Assembly: GCA_963790545.1 (NCBI GenBank)
Contig: CAWBPA010000021.1
Coordinates: 186,001 to 250,000 of the forward strand
DNA length: 64,000 bases
Direction: 5' to 3'
Origin: DATBJG01 sp963790545
GTDB lineage: Bacteria > Acidobacteriota > Vicinamibacteria > Vicinamibacterales > JAMQPK01
Position numbers and translations under genes: made by a program. The notes beneath the pieces are model-generated. The model had not been told where the DNA came from. It did no database searches and saw only the letters and a program-made list of their open reading frames with translations. The stretch's first letter is position 1. Every line of letters begins with the position of its first letter. Below, piece after piece: positions 1 through 9,227 of the stretch.

Positions 1-2
1 TG

Positions 3-200
3 CATCTTCCGTCAAGCGTTGCGGCAGTCAGCTATCCAAAGGGATGTCGGATCCGCCGTGTGCGCGTCACTCCGCAGAAGGTGTCCAAGAATTCGAAGGC
101 CAAATCGGACGAACCGCTGGTCATCCTGTCGCGCAAGCGACTGCAAGAGCTTCGGGAAGAGGCTGAAGAGGCCACTATTCCGGCCACCCGCGAGCGTTGA
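3..200 (+). CDS. C-terminal fragment of an unrecognised protein
   Basis: An open frame enters from the left edge and ends at TGA 198-200, so only about 65 C-terminal residues are visible. The tail is basic and then strongly charged, with a predicted helix rich in Glu and Arg (KRLQELREEAEEAT) just before the stop. No domain is recognisable and the start lies outside the window. The frame has no internal stop and GC-rich third positions, which supports coding, but the function cannot be told. About 180 bases after it hold nothing I can identify. Confidence 0.4.
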   Translation, partial: HLPSSVAAVSYPKGCRIRRVRVTPQKVSKNSKAKSDEPLVILSRKRLQELREEAEEATIPATRER

Positions 201-381
201 TCGAAAATCGCACACGCCGAATCCAAAAAGGGAAAACCTTCCTAACCCTTCTCCTTTCTAAGAGATACCTACCTCCCAGACTCGCGCCGTGTGCCGAGAT
301 CGATCACGACTATCCAGGCACCGTCTGACCGCGCAAACGATAAGTCGCTCAGCAAGTGGCACTTAGCGTCAACTGAATTCA

Positions 382-582
382 ATGGCAAATGCCTTGCTCT
401 ATCGTGTCTCCATGGAGGCTTCAGTGTTGTCCATCGCATCCCGTGCACCATTCGTTCGTCTCTTCACTGCGGGCGTTCTGATTGCCCTGTACTTCGCAAA
501 CGCGGTGTTCGGGATAGCAGCGCTGGCCATGGTCTTCGGCTTTGTGCTCGCCCAACGCCTGTGGATGCCGCGACAGGACTGA
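382..582 (+). CDS. Possible small membrane protein
   Basis: A 66-residue frame starts at ATG 382, with an alternative ATG at 412. Residues of about 28 to 55 form one hydrophobic stretch (AGVLIALYFANAVFGIAALA) that would span the membrane once, followed by a short basic tail. There is no recognised family and no convincing ribosome binding site. It stands alone between the fragment at the window edge and the protease gene, and the bases from 583 to 826 hold no gene I can support. It could be a chance open frame. Confidence 0.3.
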   Translation: MANALLYRVSMEASVLSIASRAPFVRLFTAGVLIALYFANAVFGIAALAMVFGFVLAQRLWMPRQD

Positions 583-826
583 GGGCGAGGGCCGTTCTCA
601 TCGACTCAGCCAGGTCTCTGGCGGTCGGTGATCGGATCCTCGCTCGACGCCAACGCGACAGACTTGTGCTGGCCGTTACAATGCCGGCCTCTCACCTGTT
701 CGGCGAACTCCCCGCCTGACGACGTAAGTCGTTTCTGCACTGGGCTATACAAATCGCACCGGTACGGCACGCCAATTGGAGCGTCTGGTTCGATCTCCCA
801 CAAGACCGGCCAGAGGGAATCCATTT

Positions 827-3800
827 ATGATCCCCAAAACCGTAAAGAGCTTTGCTGCGGCTCTGCTGATGGCAGTCGTGGGTGTGCTGTTTGCCGGGGC
901 GGGTGTGTCATCACAGCAGCCGGACGCACAACCCAATCCGCGCCCTGCGCCGAATAGAGGTCAAAACCAGGGCCGGGCACGGGTCATCGTCGAGCTGAAT
1001 CTGCCTTCGGCTCACGAGCCGGAGGCGAACTTGCCCGACGCGGCCGCGGTCGTCACGCAGCGCCAATCGATTTCGAGCCGCGTCGCGCAGGCGCTGGCGA
1101 AACTGCCGCCGGGCTCGGGCCGGGTGCTGCGTCGGTTCCTGACCGTTCCATACGTCGCCCTCGAGGTGACGCCCGAAGGTCGGGCGGCGCTCAACGGTCT
1201 TGGTACAGACATCCTCAGGGTCTTCGACGATGACCTTTTGTTTCCGACGTTAGTGGAGAGCGTTCCCCTCGTCGAGGCTGACCAGGCTTGGGCTGCCGGC
1301 TATGACGGCACCGGGAGCGTCATCGCCGTGCTCGATACCGGTGTCGATGGTTCGCATCCGGCCCTCACGGGCAAGGTGGTCCAGGAAGCTTGCTTTTCAA
1401 CGAACGATCCCGGAATCAGCGAGTCGCTCTGTCCGAACGGACAGGAGCAACAGGTTGGTCCGGGCTCTGCGGCGCCGTGTCCCTCGGACTGTCTGCACGG
1501 AACGCACGTCGCGGGCATTGCCGCCGGAAACGATGCCGCACACGTTCCGCCCATTGTTGGCGTCGCCCGTGGCGCGCAGGTGTTTGCGATTCAAGTGTTC
1601 ACGCGCGTGATCGATCCCGAGACGTGTGGCGGGACCGCGCCATGCACGGGCGCCTTTACATCCGACGTCATTGCAGGCCTCGAGCACGTGTATTCCGTCG
1701 CGCTCGCGGGCTCGCACACGATCGCGTCCGTGAATATGAGCCTTGGTGGCAGCCTCTTCACAGGGCCCTGCGACACCGAACCCTACAAGCCGTCGATCGA
1801 CAACTTGCGGGCTATCGGTATTCCGACGGTCGTCGCATCCGGCAACAGTGGCATTCCATTCGGACTTTCGACGCCGGCCTGCATTTCATCGGCTGTAAGC
1901 GTCGGGTCGACAGACAAGAACGACCGGGTTTCGTATTTCTCAAATGCTGCCCCGTTCATGTCGCTCTATGCCCCAGGTGAATCCATCACGTCATCCATTC
2001 CTGGCGGCTCCTACTCCTCTCAGAGCGGCACGTCCATGGCCGCTCCCCACATCGCCGGTGCGTGGGGTGTTCTGAAGCAGGCAAGTCCCGGGGCGAGCGT
2101 GAGCACGGTACTCGACGCGCTGCAGGACACTGGGGTGCCGATTACAGACTGGAGATTCCTCGGTTTTTCGACGGTGCCGCGCGCCCGGTTGTACAGGGCG
2201 CTGGCGTCACTCGTGCCGGTCACGAACCCGGCTCCTTCGATCGTATCAATCGCTCCGGCATCGACGCGCGCGGGCGCCCCGCAGATGGTGTTGACGATCA
2301 CTGGCAGCGGCTTTGGCTCGTTCTCGGTCGTGCGATGGAATGGGGCCAGCAGACCCACGAGAGTGGTCAATACGACGAAGCTCGAAGCCACCATCACGGC
2401 CGCCGATCTGTCAGCCACGGGTATTGCTCAGGTGTCCGTTTTGACCCCAGCCCCCGGCGGTGGCACGTCGGCCGCGTTGACTTTCACGATCGACCCACCG
2501 CCCTCGCTGACGGTCAGCGCAACACAAACAGCTCCGGGGGGGCCGGTCACGGTGACGTTGAGTGGAGGCTTTGGCGGATCGAACGACTATCTGGCCCTTG
2601 CCGCGACGGGCGCACCCGACAGCAGTTATTCGCAATGGACCTTCGTGGGAGCTGGCGTCGTCGCGCGGACTTGGACCGTGGCAATGCCAACCACGGCCGG
2701 CACCTACGAGTTCCGACTGTTTGCCAATTCCGTTCGGCGGGCCACCAGTCCGGTGGTCACGGTTGACTCGTCGTTGAACCCCTCGCCCGTCGCGAACTCG
2801 CTCTCGCCAGACGACAAGGTCGCCGGCAACTCGGCATTCACTCTGACGGTCACTGGCAGCGCCTTCATCGGGTCCTCTGTCGTGCGGTGGAACGGTGCAA
2901 ATAGACCCACCACTGTTGTGAGTGCGACACAGCTTCAGGCATCGATTAGTGCAAACGACATCGCAACTGCCGGTACGGCGCAGGTGACTGTGTTTACGCC
3001 GGAACCAGGGGGCGGTGTTTCTTCGGCCCTGAACTTCACGATTCGCCCCACACCTGTTTTGACCGTGAGTGCAACGAGTGTTGCTGGACGCGCGTCTGTT
3101 ACGGCGACACTGACCAACGGCCTCGGAGGATCACTCGACTGGCTTTCGCTCGCTTCTGTGAACGCTCCGAATTCTTCATATTTGCAGTATTCGGTTGTCG
3201 GCTCGGGGGTTAGTACGCGCACCTGGACCGTGACAATGCCGGCTGCCCCGGGGTCGTATGAGTTCCGATTGCTCTCGGCAACGAATGAGCGCCTGGCAAC
3301 CAGCCCAACAGTCGTCGTCATTCCGCCCACGCTCACGGTAAGCACAACTAACGCGGTGACGGGGGAACCGGTCACGGTGACGATGACCAACGGGTCGGGC
3401 GGGACGGGTGACTGGCTGGCCTTCGCGTCCACGACAGCGTCCAACACAAGTTATCTGCAGCACACTAACGTTGGCTCGGGCGTCACCACTCGAACCTGGA
3501 CCGTCAACATGCCAGCCACTCCAGGAACCTACGAATTCCGTATGTTCCTGAGCTCCGGTTATACGCGGGTTGCGACGAGCCCACCCATCACGGTAACCGT
3601 GGGCCCGCCGGTCCTCAGTTCGCTCTCTCCATCGGGTACGCCGGTGGGAGCGGCCGCGTTCACGTTGACCGTGGATGGAAGCGGATTCACCAACGGATCA
3701 ATCGTGCGGTGGAACGGGTCGGATCGGGTCACCACTTACGTCAGTACCACCCGGGTGCGTGCGTCGATTCCTGCTTCGGATCTCGCCGCGGCGGGCACGG

Positions 3801-4438
3801 CCCAGATCAGCGTCTTCGCCCCAGCACCTGGCGGAGGCTTGTCTTCCGCGCTGCCCTTTGTGGTCGGCGGTTCGCCTACCCTGACGGTGAGCGCCACGAC
3901 GATTACCGCGGGAAGCACTGTGACTGTGACGCTTACAGGCGGTTACGGTGGATCCGGTGACTGGCTGGCGCTGGCGCTGACGACTGCGCCGAACACCAGT
4001 TATGCAAAGTACACGTATGTCGGCGCGGGCGTCACCCAGCGGACGTGGACGGTAACGATCTCGAGCGCGGGTACGTACGAGTTCCGGCTGTTCCTCAACA
4101 ACGGCCACACCCGCGCCGCGACCAGCCCTCCGGTCGTCGTCACCGAAGGGCCACCGCCGCAATTGACCGTGAGCACGACCACCGCCGCGCCCGGTACACC
4201 GATCACCGTCACGCTGACCAACGGGCGAGGGGGTGGCGCGGACTGGCTGTCGTTTGCGACGACCAGCGCGCCCAACAACAGTTTCGTGCAGTTCGTCTAT
4301 GTGGGGGCCGGGGTGACCACTCGGACCTGGACCGTGACGGCGCCAAATACGCCAGGGACGTACGAATTCCGGTTGTTCCTCAACAACGGCTATAACCGGG
4401 CGGCGACGAGTCCAACGGTTACCGTCTCCGGTCCGTAA
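827..4438 (+). CDS. Secreted subtilisin-like serine protease (S8) with C-terminal Ig-like array
   Basis: This is a 1203-residue secreted subtilase. ATG 827 is chosen because GAGGG lies about 12 bases upstream and a signal peptide follows at once (residues 1 to about 30, ending near AGVSSQQ); an upstream in-frame ATG at 776 would add 17 residues unlike a signal. The S8 triad is complete: Asp170 in VLDTGVDGSHP, His224 in HGTHVAG, Ser403 in SGTSMAAPH, with oxyanion Asn340 in ASGN. From about residue 470 the protein is an array of beta-sandwich modules: three IPT/TIG-like modules (each with VVRWNG or IVRWNG) interspersed with five copies of another module that has RTWTV then GTYEFRL. The array probably binds a surface or substrate while the protease acts outside the cell. 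It is intact, unlike many genes here. Confidence 0.93.
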   Translation: MIPKTVKSFAAALLMAVVGVLFAGAGVSSQQPDAQPNPRPAPNRGQNQGRARVIVELNLPSAHEPEANLPDAAAVVTQRQSISSRVAQALAKLPPGSGRVLRRFLTVPYVALEVTPEGRAALNGLGTDILRVFDDDLLFPTLVESVPLVEADQAWAAGYDGTGSVIAVLDTGVDGSHPALTGKVVQEACFSTNDPGISESLCPNGQEQQVGPGSAAPCPSDCLHGTHVAGIAAGNDAAHVPPIVGVARGAQVFAIQVFTRVIDPETCGGTAPCTGAFTSDVIAGLEHVYSVALAGSHTIASVNMSLGGSLFTGPCDTEPYKPSIDNLRAIGIPTVVASGNSGIPFGLSTPACISSAVSVGSTDKNDRVSYFSNAAPFMSLYAPGESITSSIPGGSYSSQSGTSMAAPHIAGAWGVLKQASPGASVSTVLDALQDTGVPITDWRFLGFSTVPRARLYRALASLVPVTNPAPSIVSIAPASTRAGAPQMVLTITGSGFGSFSVVRWNGASRPTRVVNTTKLEATITAADLSATGIAQVSVLTPAPGGGTSAALTFTIDPPPSLTVSATQTAPGGPVTVTLSGGFGGSNDYLALAATGAPDSSYSQWTFVGAGVVARTWTVAMPTTAGTYEFRLFANSVRRATSPVVTVDSSLNPSPVANSLSPDDKVAGNSAFTLTVTGSAFIGSSVVRWNGANRPTTVVSATQLQASISANDIATAGTAQVTVFTPEPGGGVSSALNFTIRPTPVLTVSATSVAGRASVTATLTNGLGGSLDWLSLASVNAPNSSYLQYSVVGSGVSTRTWTVTMPAAPGSYEFRLLSATNERLATSPTVVVIPPTLTVSTTNAVTGEPVTVTMTNGSGGTGDWLAFASTTASNTSYLQHTNVGSGVTTRTWTVNMPATPGTYEFRMFLSSGYTRVATSPPITVTVGPPVLSSLSPSGTPVGAAAFTLTVDGSGFTNGSIVRWNGSDRVTTYVSTTRVRASIPASDLAAAGTAQISVFAPAPGGGLSSALPFVVGGSPTLTVSATTITAGSTVTVTLTGGYGGSGDWLALALTTAPNTSYAKYTYVGAGVTQRTWTVTISSAGTYEFRLFLNNGHTRAATSPPVVVTEGPPPQLTVSTTTAAPGTPITVTLTNGRGGGADWLSFATTSAPNNSFVQFVYVGAGVTTRTWTVTAPNTPGTYEFRLFLNNGYNRAATSPTVTVSGP

Positions 4439-4480
4439 GCGACTCTACAGCGCAACCGAGCCCTGACCGAGAGTCCTACA

Positions 4481-5677
4481 ATGGGGCTCGGCCCGAAAGC
4501 AGTGGGCATCGGGGGACGTGTATTCTCAATCAACCTCCTCAGCCTTTACGTGTTCCGCCGCAGCGTGGGCTTTGTTCTTGCGATAGAACTCTGCGTCCGT
4601 GCCGCAAGCTTCTTTCTTTCACCTGACCGAACTTTCTCCTTCCTGTCCCAGAAGAGCGCGGTGACCGGATCTCTGAGCCTGATAGAGATCTCGCTCGGGA
4701 TCTGCGCCGCCGCGCTTGCGATGGGATATCACCGGCACGTGCTTCTTGTGCTGAGCTGGGCGTTCCTCGCGCTTCGCTTCTTGCCGGACTACGGACAAAC
4801 GAGTTACGGATTCAAGATCCTGCAATCGGTGTTCTTCTGGACGCTCTTTCTCCCCTCCACCGATAAACGCATCAAACAGTCCGACTGGGCCCACACGAAC
4901 GTGTTCTCTCTGGCCTCGACGGGAGCGCTCCTGCAGATTGCCTGCATATACATATCCGCAGGGATCACAAAGTCATCGGACTGCTGGTGGACTTCCGGCG
5001 ACGCTCTCTCCCGCACCATCGAACACGCCTGGGGACCTGCCGGACCCTTTCGCACGCTTACCCAACACGACGGCATCCTTAAATTGATGAGCCGGCTGAT
5101 ATTCACCGCAGAGATCCTGGCGCCAGTGTTAATCCTGTCGCCCGTGAGGACGGAGTTTCTTCGAACCATTGCCGTTGGTTTTTTCATGTCCATGCATGCT
5201 GGTATCGCGGTCTTCATGAGGATCGGCGCGTTTGCCTATCTCTGTCTGGCCATCTGGCCCTTGTTTCTGCCCGCAGGCTTCTGGCAATGGATCAGGAGAG
5301 AACCGCGACGCGTGACCGACGGCTCCGCGTTCAGACGGTCAGGCGTCTGGGATGCTGTAATGGGTGTGGCGTTGGTCTATGTCCTGGTGACCAATCTTGC
5401 CCAGTGGACGGGCGCGAGCGGCTATCGCAGTCTTCGAAAGGTTGGTTACACGATCGGGCTCGATCAGCAGTGGATCATGTTCAACAACCCTTGCAGATTC
5501 CCGAATGTGTCTTCGTCTGGGCAAGTCCAGGAAAGTGGAGGGAAGATCGATGCGGACACGCTCAACACGCTGCTCGCGGCGTATCGCGCGGATATCGAGC
5601 ATCGCGACAACGTCACTTCTGGTACTGCTGAGCTTTGCGACATTTCGGATGTCCGCGGCGCAGTCACCCGGCTATGA
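4481..5677 (+). CDS. HTTM-type integral membrane protein
   Basis: The 398-residue protein has multiple hydrophobic segments and resembles HTTM (vitamin K-dependent gamma-carboxylase-like) proteins, with the typical loop GDALSRTIEHAWGPAGP at about residues 175-191 and a further membrane bundle after it. HTTM proteins in bacteria are mostly uncharacterised; no carboxylase activity should be assumed. The C-terminal 40 residues are unlike the family's usual soluble tail, and the reading frame overlaps the next gene by 128 bases, so a frameshift after about residue 330 is possible. Same strand as the secreted protein that follows, probably one transcript. Confidence 0.75.
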   Translation: MGLGPKAVGIGGRVFSINLLSLYVFRRSVGFVLAIELCVRAASFFLSPDRTFSFLSQKSAVTGSLSLIEISLGICAAALAMGYHRHVLLVLSWAFLALRFLPDYGQTSYGFKILQSVFFWTLFLPSTDKRIKQSDWAHTNVFSLASTGALLQIACIYISAGITKSSDCWWTSGDALSRTIEHAWGPAGPFRTLTQHDGILKLMSRLIFTAEILAPVLILSPVRTEFLRTIAVGFFMSMHAGIAVFMRIGAFAYLCLAIWPLFLPAGFWQWIRREPRRVTDGSAFRRSGVWDAVMGVALVYVLVTNLAQWTGASGYRSLRKVGYTIGLDQQWIMFNNPCRFPNVSSSGQVQESGGKIDADTLNTLLAAYRADIEHRDNVTSGTAELCDISDVRGAVTRL

Positions 5678-6119
5678 CTTCAGATGGGATGAACTCCGGA
5701 AGCAGGGCCGTGTGTCTGGGACTGTGCTGCCTCCCGGACCGGGCTTTCCTGGCCACCAACTCAGGGTCGACAACCCCAAGCCCGCACCGTCCACGGTCAC
5801 TGTGCTCACCATAGACAAACCGCCGATAGCCGGACCGCGCTACGTCTTGCGCGGTCAGGTTCGGTATGACAATGTCGAAGGTGCCAGTTACTTGGAGCTT
5901 TGGAACTATTTCCCGGACGGTGGACAGTACTTCTCGCGAACATTGGCCGACCAGGGTCCCATGATGAAGCTCCAGGGGACGTCCGGCTGGCGTGAGTTCG
6001 TGCTCCCGTTCGATGCCACTGGCGCCCCGCCACCCACGCGACTTGTCATGAACGTAGTCCTTCAGGGGCGCGGGACGGTGTATCTGGGACCGTTGCGGTT
6101 GAGTGACGAAAAGGGATAG
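5550..6119 (+). CDS. Secreted protein of unknown function, jelly-roll-like
   Basis: The start at ATG 5550 is supported by GGAGGGA at 5537-5543 and by a signal peptide with an Arg-rich n-region and the hydrophobic core SLLVLLSFATF ending at MSAAQ. The mature part of about 150 residues is rich in beta strands and aromatic residues (LELWNYFPDGGQYFSRT) and resembles carbohydrate-binding jelly rolls in pattern only. No catalytic motif is visible. The 5' end lies inside the 3' end of the HTTM gene in another frame, an unusually long overlap (128 bases), which suggests coupled expression or a frame error in the upstream gene. Confidence 0.6.
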   Translation: MRTRSTRCSRRIARISSIATTSLLVLLSFATFRMSAAQSPGYDFRWDELRKQGRVSGTVLPPGPGFPGHQLRVDNPKPAPSTVTVLTIDKPPIAGPRYVLRGQVRYDNVEGASYLELWNYFPDGGQYFSRTLADQGPMMKLQGTSGWREFVLPFDATGAPPPTRLVMNVVLQGRGTVYLGPLRLSDEKG

Positions 6120-6127
6120 TTGAGGTA

Positions 6128-6869
6128 TCAGAGCCGCGCTGCCCTTTCGGCGAGGATGGCAGTCTTTCTGAACCGAGACAGGTCTGACACACCGGCTTCC
6201 AGCGTTTTCACGCAGCTTGCCAGCTGTTTGCGTCGTGCACGGGTCAGGCTTTCTGCCGCCATTTCACAGACGAAATAATGCCCCTTCCATTCAGGTCCCC
6301 GCTGAAATGGCACGGACCACACGAGACTCGAATCGACCCCGACGATCGACCACGCAGTGCCGGCGCGCAGCGGGCGACGCACCGACGGTGAGCATTCGAG
6401 GAGCGCTCGGTCCACCGCGTTCAGAAGCTCGTAGCAGAAGTACTTTGCAAGCTCGGGTCCGCCCTTGAGCGAAGCCACTTCCGGACGCGAGCCAAGACGT
6501 GCCGTCAGGGAGTGGTATGTCCAGGCGTTGTACGGCGCGCGCGGAACGACGAACACACGTCGCAGATCGAGCGACATGCGCGGCAGGCTCGATCGTTCGA
6601 GCGCAAAGTCAACCATTCGGCCCGTATAGGCGGCGACGACACTGCGAATCTCGTCGGCGAGAAGATCCCGACTCCGCGAGCTCCTGGAGCTCCTTCCAGA
6701 TCTCTTTCTTGACCGCCCGCCGCTTCCCCAACAGGCTGAACCAGCGCTCGGAGGCGAGCGTCGTCACGACCGATTGGCCATCCGTCTCTGCCCAGGTCTC
6801 GAAGCTTTGCGGGCGCGAAAGGCGCCCCGAATAGGTAAGCGTGCCCTTGCGTCGAGTAATCCAACCCAT
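6128..6869 (-). CDS. Hypothetical protein, one frameshift
   Basis: Two minus-strand frames join into one protein of about 245 residues. The first starts at ATG 6869 (MGWITRRKGT) and reads to ELQELAES; the coding sense then continues in another frame as RDLLADEIRSVVAAYTGRMV and on to the stop at 6128. The shift lies near 6668. No family is recognised. The N-terminus is basic, there is no signal peptide or membrane segment, and the C-terminal half looks like a globular alpha/beta protein. It sits downstream of the hydrolase gene on the same strand. Base composition is like its neighbours. Confidence 0.55.
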
Positions 6870-6904
6870 CTCGTGTCGCCCTTACGTATCGGGGTGTCCG
6901 GTGT

Positions 6905-8149
6905 CTAAATCCCTCTTGGCGTGCGCGAGGCAGGCTTGGGCGGTGTGCGCCTTGCCGGTTTCGCGGGCTTTGGTGCTTTCTTCAGGGTCTCTTCTTTCAT
7001 GACCGTGCCCAGAAAGTGCTCGACGGCGTACAGCGTGATCTGACCGCACGGCCCCACAAAATTCTTGTCACACGCGTGAGTCGCCCATGGCAATTCCAGC
7101 AACAGGCGAGGAACTCCGACCCTGCCAAGCTCAGCGTCCAGCAGCTCGCTCTGCTTCGACGACATGATCGGATCGTTTTGGCCGTGAATGATGAGCGTTG
7201 GTGGAGCTTTCGGGCCGAGCCTGGTCGTGGGCGAAGCAGCGGCGTACCGTTCTGCCACGGAATCCGGAGATCCTCCGAGATAGTCCTCCAGCATGGTTCG
7301 CATGTCGAGAAGCCGGATGTTCCCAGGGTTCGCGTAAGCCTCTTTCAGATCGACAGAGGCGTAGGCTGCCACCACCCCGCGAATCCCAGGGTCCTTGGCG
7401 TCGTACGCCGCCTGTAGCGCGAGCTGGCCACCTGCTCCCCGGCCTACCAACGCGATTCGATTCGGATCGAGACCGATTTCAGTGGCATGGCTCTTCAGGT
7501 AGTCGATCGCGCTCTTGACATCCTGCTCTGCCGTCGGAAACCGATGGCGCGGGGCGAGCCGATAGTCGATAGCGGCCACGACGTAGTTTCGCGCGGCAAA
7601 ATAGGCGTTGAAGCCCAGATGCTCGTTGCGATCCCCCTTCTGCCACCAGCCGCCATGAACCACGATCACGCCCGGAATCGACGTGTGCGGATAGGAAGGA
7701 TGGTACAGGTCCATCCGCAACTCTTCCCCGTTCGGTGCGGCATAGACACGTTCGTCATAGCGAACCGGTGTGGAATGTATCCCGAGGAACAGGTCGCGGA
7801 GCACCATGGGTGCGGGTCTCGACACGTCGGCAAATTCGGCACGCGGTGCCGGTTCGCCAAAGGCGGCACTCAGGCGCTTCGGCAGTGTTTCCTGATACTC
7901 GAAGGCACGGTAGACAGAGGACGAGAGTAACAGCATCCCGGTGACGCCGAGAACAGCGCTGATACGCGCGACAGCAGAACCGCTCCAGCCAAACAGCAAC
8001 GTGATGGCCGATCCGATCGCAAACCAGTACCCAAACTCAGTGGCGACGAGCGCCATGGAATACAGGAAGCTCGTGGGAGGAGGAAGAACGGCAAATGACG
8101 CAACGAAGAGGAGGCCGGCTGCGATTGCGAGTCGTACCAATGGTGTCAT
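6905..8149 (-). CDS. Membrane-anchored alpha/beta hydrolase (esterase-like) lacking the serine nucleophile
   Basis: The 414-residue protein has two or three N-terminal membrane helices (residues about 5-80) followed by an esterase/lipase domain of the BD-FAE/HSL type. The oxyanion motif is VVHGGWW (164-170), the acid is Asp326 in HGQNDPI and the His is His358 in WATHAC. The nucleophile elbow, normally G-x-S-x-G, reads GRGAGG (236-241): the expected Ser238 is Gly, codon GGA. All other landmarks are intact, so the enzyme may be inactive or moonlighting, or the codon may be a sequence error. The C-terminus is a basic Pro/Lys-rich tail. Confidence 0.85.
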   Translation of the reverse strand: MTPLVRLAIAAGLLFVASFAVLPPPTSFLYSMALVATEFGYWFAIGSAITLLFGWSGSAVARISAVLGVTGMLLLSSSVYRAFEYQETLPKRLSAAFGEPAPRAEFADVSRPAPMVLRDLFLGIHSTPVRYDERVYAAPNGEELRMDLYHPSYPHTSIPGVIVVHGGWWQKGDRNEHLGFNAYFAARNYVVAAIDYRLAPRHRFPTAEQDVKSAIDYLKSHATEIGLDPNRIALVGRGAGGQLALQAAYDAKDPGIRGVVAAYASVDLKEAYANPGNIRLLDMRTMLEDYLGGSPDSVAERYAAASPTTRLGPKAPPTLIIHGQNDPIMSSKQSELLDAELGRVGVPRLLLELPWATHACDKNFVGPCGQITLYAVEHFLGTVMKEETLKKAPKPAKPARRTPPKPASRTPRGI

Positions 8150-8224
8150 ATCAATGACCCGGCAACGTCAAACCGATCCTAGGGTTCCCATCGACAGGTC
8201 TTCGCGACTGCCTGGACGTGCTCG

Positions 8225-8998
8225 TCAAATCCACCTGACGTTGAACTCGGCGGTCACCGGGGAGGCATTGAACGGCGTGAACCGGAACGTCATGGTCCGG
8301 GCTTCGGCAATCCGACGGGCCAGCCCGACACCGTCCGGAGCAAAGAGCTGCTGGCTGTCCACCGAATCTTCCCACTCCTCCTTGGTCTCGCCGCTGCCAT
8401 CAAAGCCCACGTGAACCGTGTGTCGCCCGGAGTTTTTCTCGAAGCTTGCGGCTGAACTCGTGACCACGAACACTTCCGTGTTTCGTGACAGGCAACGGAC
8501 GACCAGCAATGGGCGAACCCGTTTCATCCAGACCGGAACGTCGCCTTCCGCGGGAAGCTCGAACGCCACGGTCTTCGATCCGTCCCGTCCCCAGGCCGAC
8601 TGTTTGACCTGATTCCATTTCATCACCGGGGCAGTCAGACGGGTTTGGTGAGATGAAGACACAGAAAGCGCACGCGCGCCGCCTTCTTCGCGATCCTCGA
8701 GCGGCTGCGCAGTGCGGTTGGAACCGTTAAGACCGTTCATGAAAACGAGGAGCATCACCCCTGCTCCCGCGCCGACGAGCACCGCGGGCGCAAAACGCCA
8801 GTAGGCTCTGGGACTGCGGGGTTTGTTCGGGGAGGCGGCCTGGGCTTTTCCGCCCGCCTGAGCCACCCGCGACGGCTCTTGATGAGCCGCGGCCGCGTGC
8901 GGCACGGGCGTCGCCTCGGTCGAAAGGGCACGGCCGCAAGAACGACAGTCCACATCGTATTCGCCGACGGGCTGTGCGCAGGTTGGACAGTTCATCAT
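8225..8998 (-). CDS. Zinc-ribbon membrane protein with VasI-like domain
   Basis: Cys4, Cys7, Cys18 and Cys21 form an N-terminal zinc ribbon (CPTC ... CRSC). A low-complexity linker leads to one membrane helix at about 70-90 (FAPAVLVGAGAGVMLLVFM). The C-terminal 140 residues resemble the VasI/TagO domain known from type VI secretion clusters: a WxxxxxxDGSKTVAFEL start, a Cys-containing strand (LVVRCLSRNTEVFV), a TVHVGFDG strand and a MTFRFTPFN end. No other type VI gene is present, so this is probably one of the many orphan VasI-like proteins. It would be anchored in the inner membrane with the ribbon in the cytoplasm. The role is unknown. Confidence 0.65.
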   Translation of the reverse strand: MMNCPTCAQPVGEYDVDCRSCGRALSTEATPVPHAAAAHQEPSRVAQAGGKAQAASPNKPRSPRAYWRFAPAVLVGAGAGVMLLVFMNGLNGSNRTAQPLEDREEGGARALSVSSSHQTRLTAPVMKWNQVKQSAWGRDGSKTVAFELPAEGDVPVWMKRVRPLLVVRCLSRNTEVFVVTSSAASFEKNSGRHTVHVGFDGSGETKEEWEDSVDSQQLFAPDGVGLARRIAEARTMTFRFTPFNASPVTAEFNVRWI

Positions 8999-9227
8999 GC
9001 GATCAGTTCTAAGACCCTTCGCCTGTCGGGTCTCGTTTTCGCAAGGGCCATACCACCATCGGCCGTCCGGGGTGAGCGACCCAAACCCGCGTTACATAAG
9101 ACCTTACATGCGCTCACCCGCACCCTCGGCGGTGCGCTGGTCTGCGACCGGCAGGCTTTGACCACAGATTCGTCGGCGAGGCCTCAAAATTGGCGTCGGC
9201 ATCGAACGACGCGCCCGGCGACGATCG

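Noticed and set aside
8225..8998. Evidence for a type VI secretion system
   Set aside because: Only one VasI-like domain is seen, with no sheath, tube, baseplate or ATPase gene in the window.
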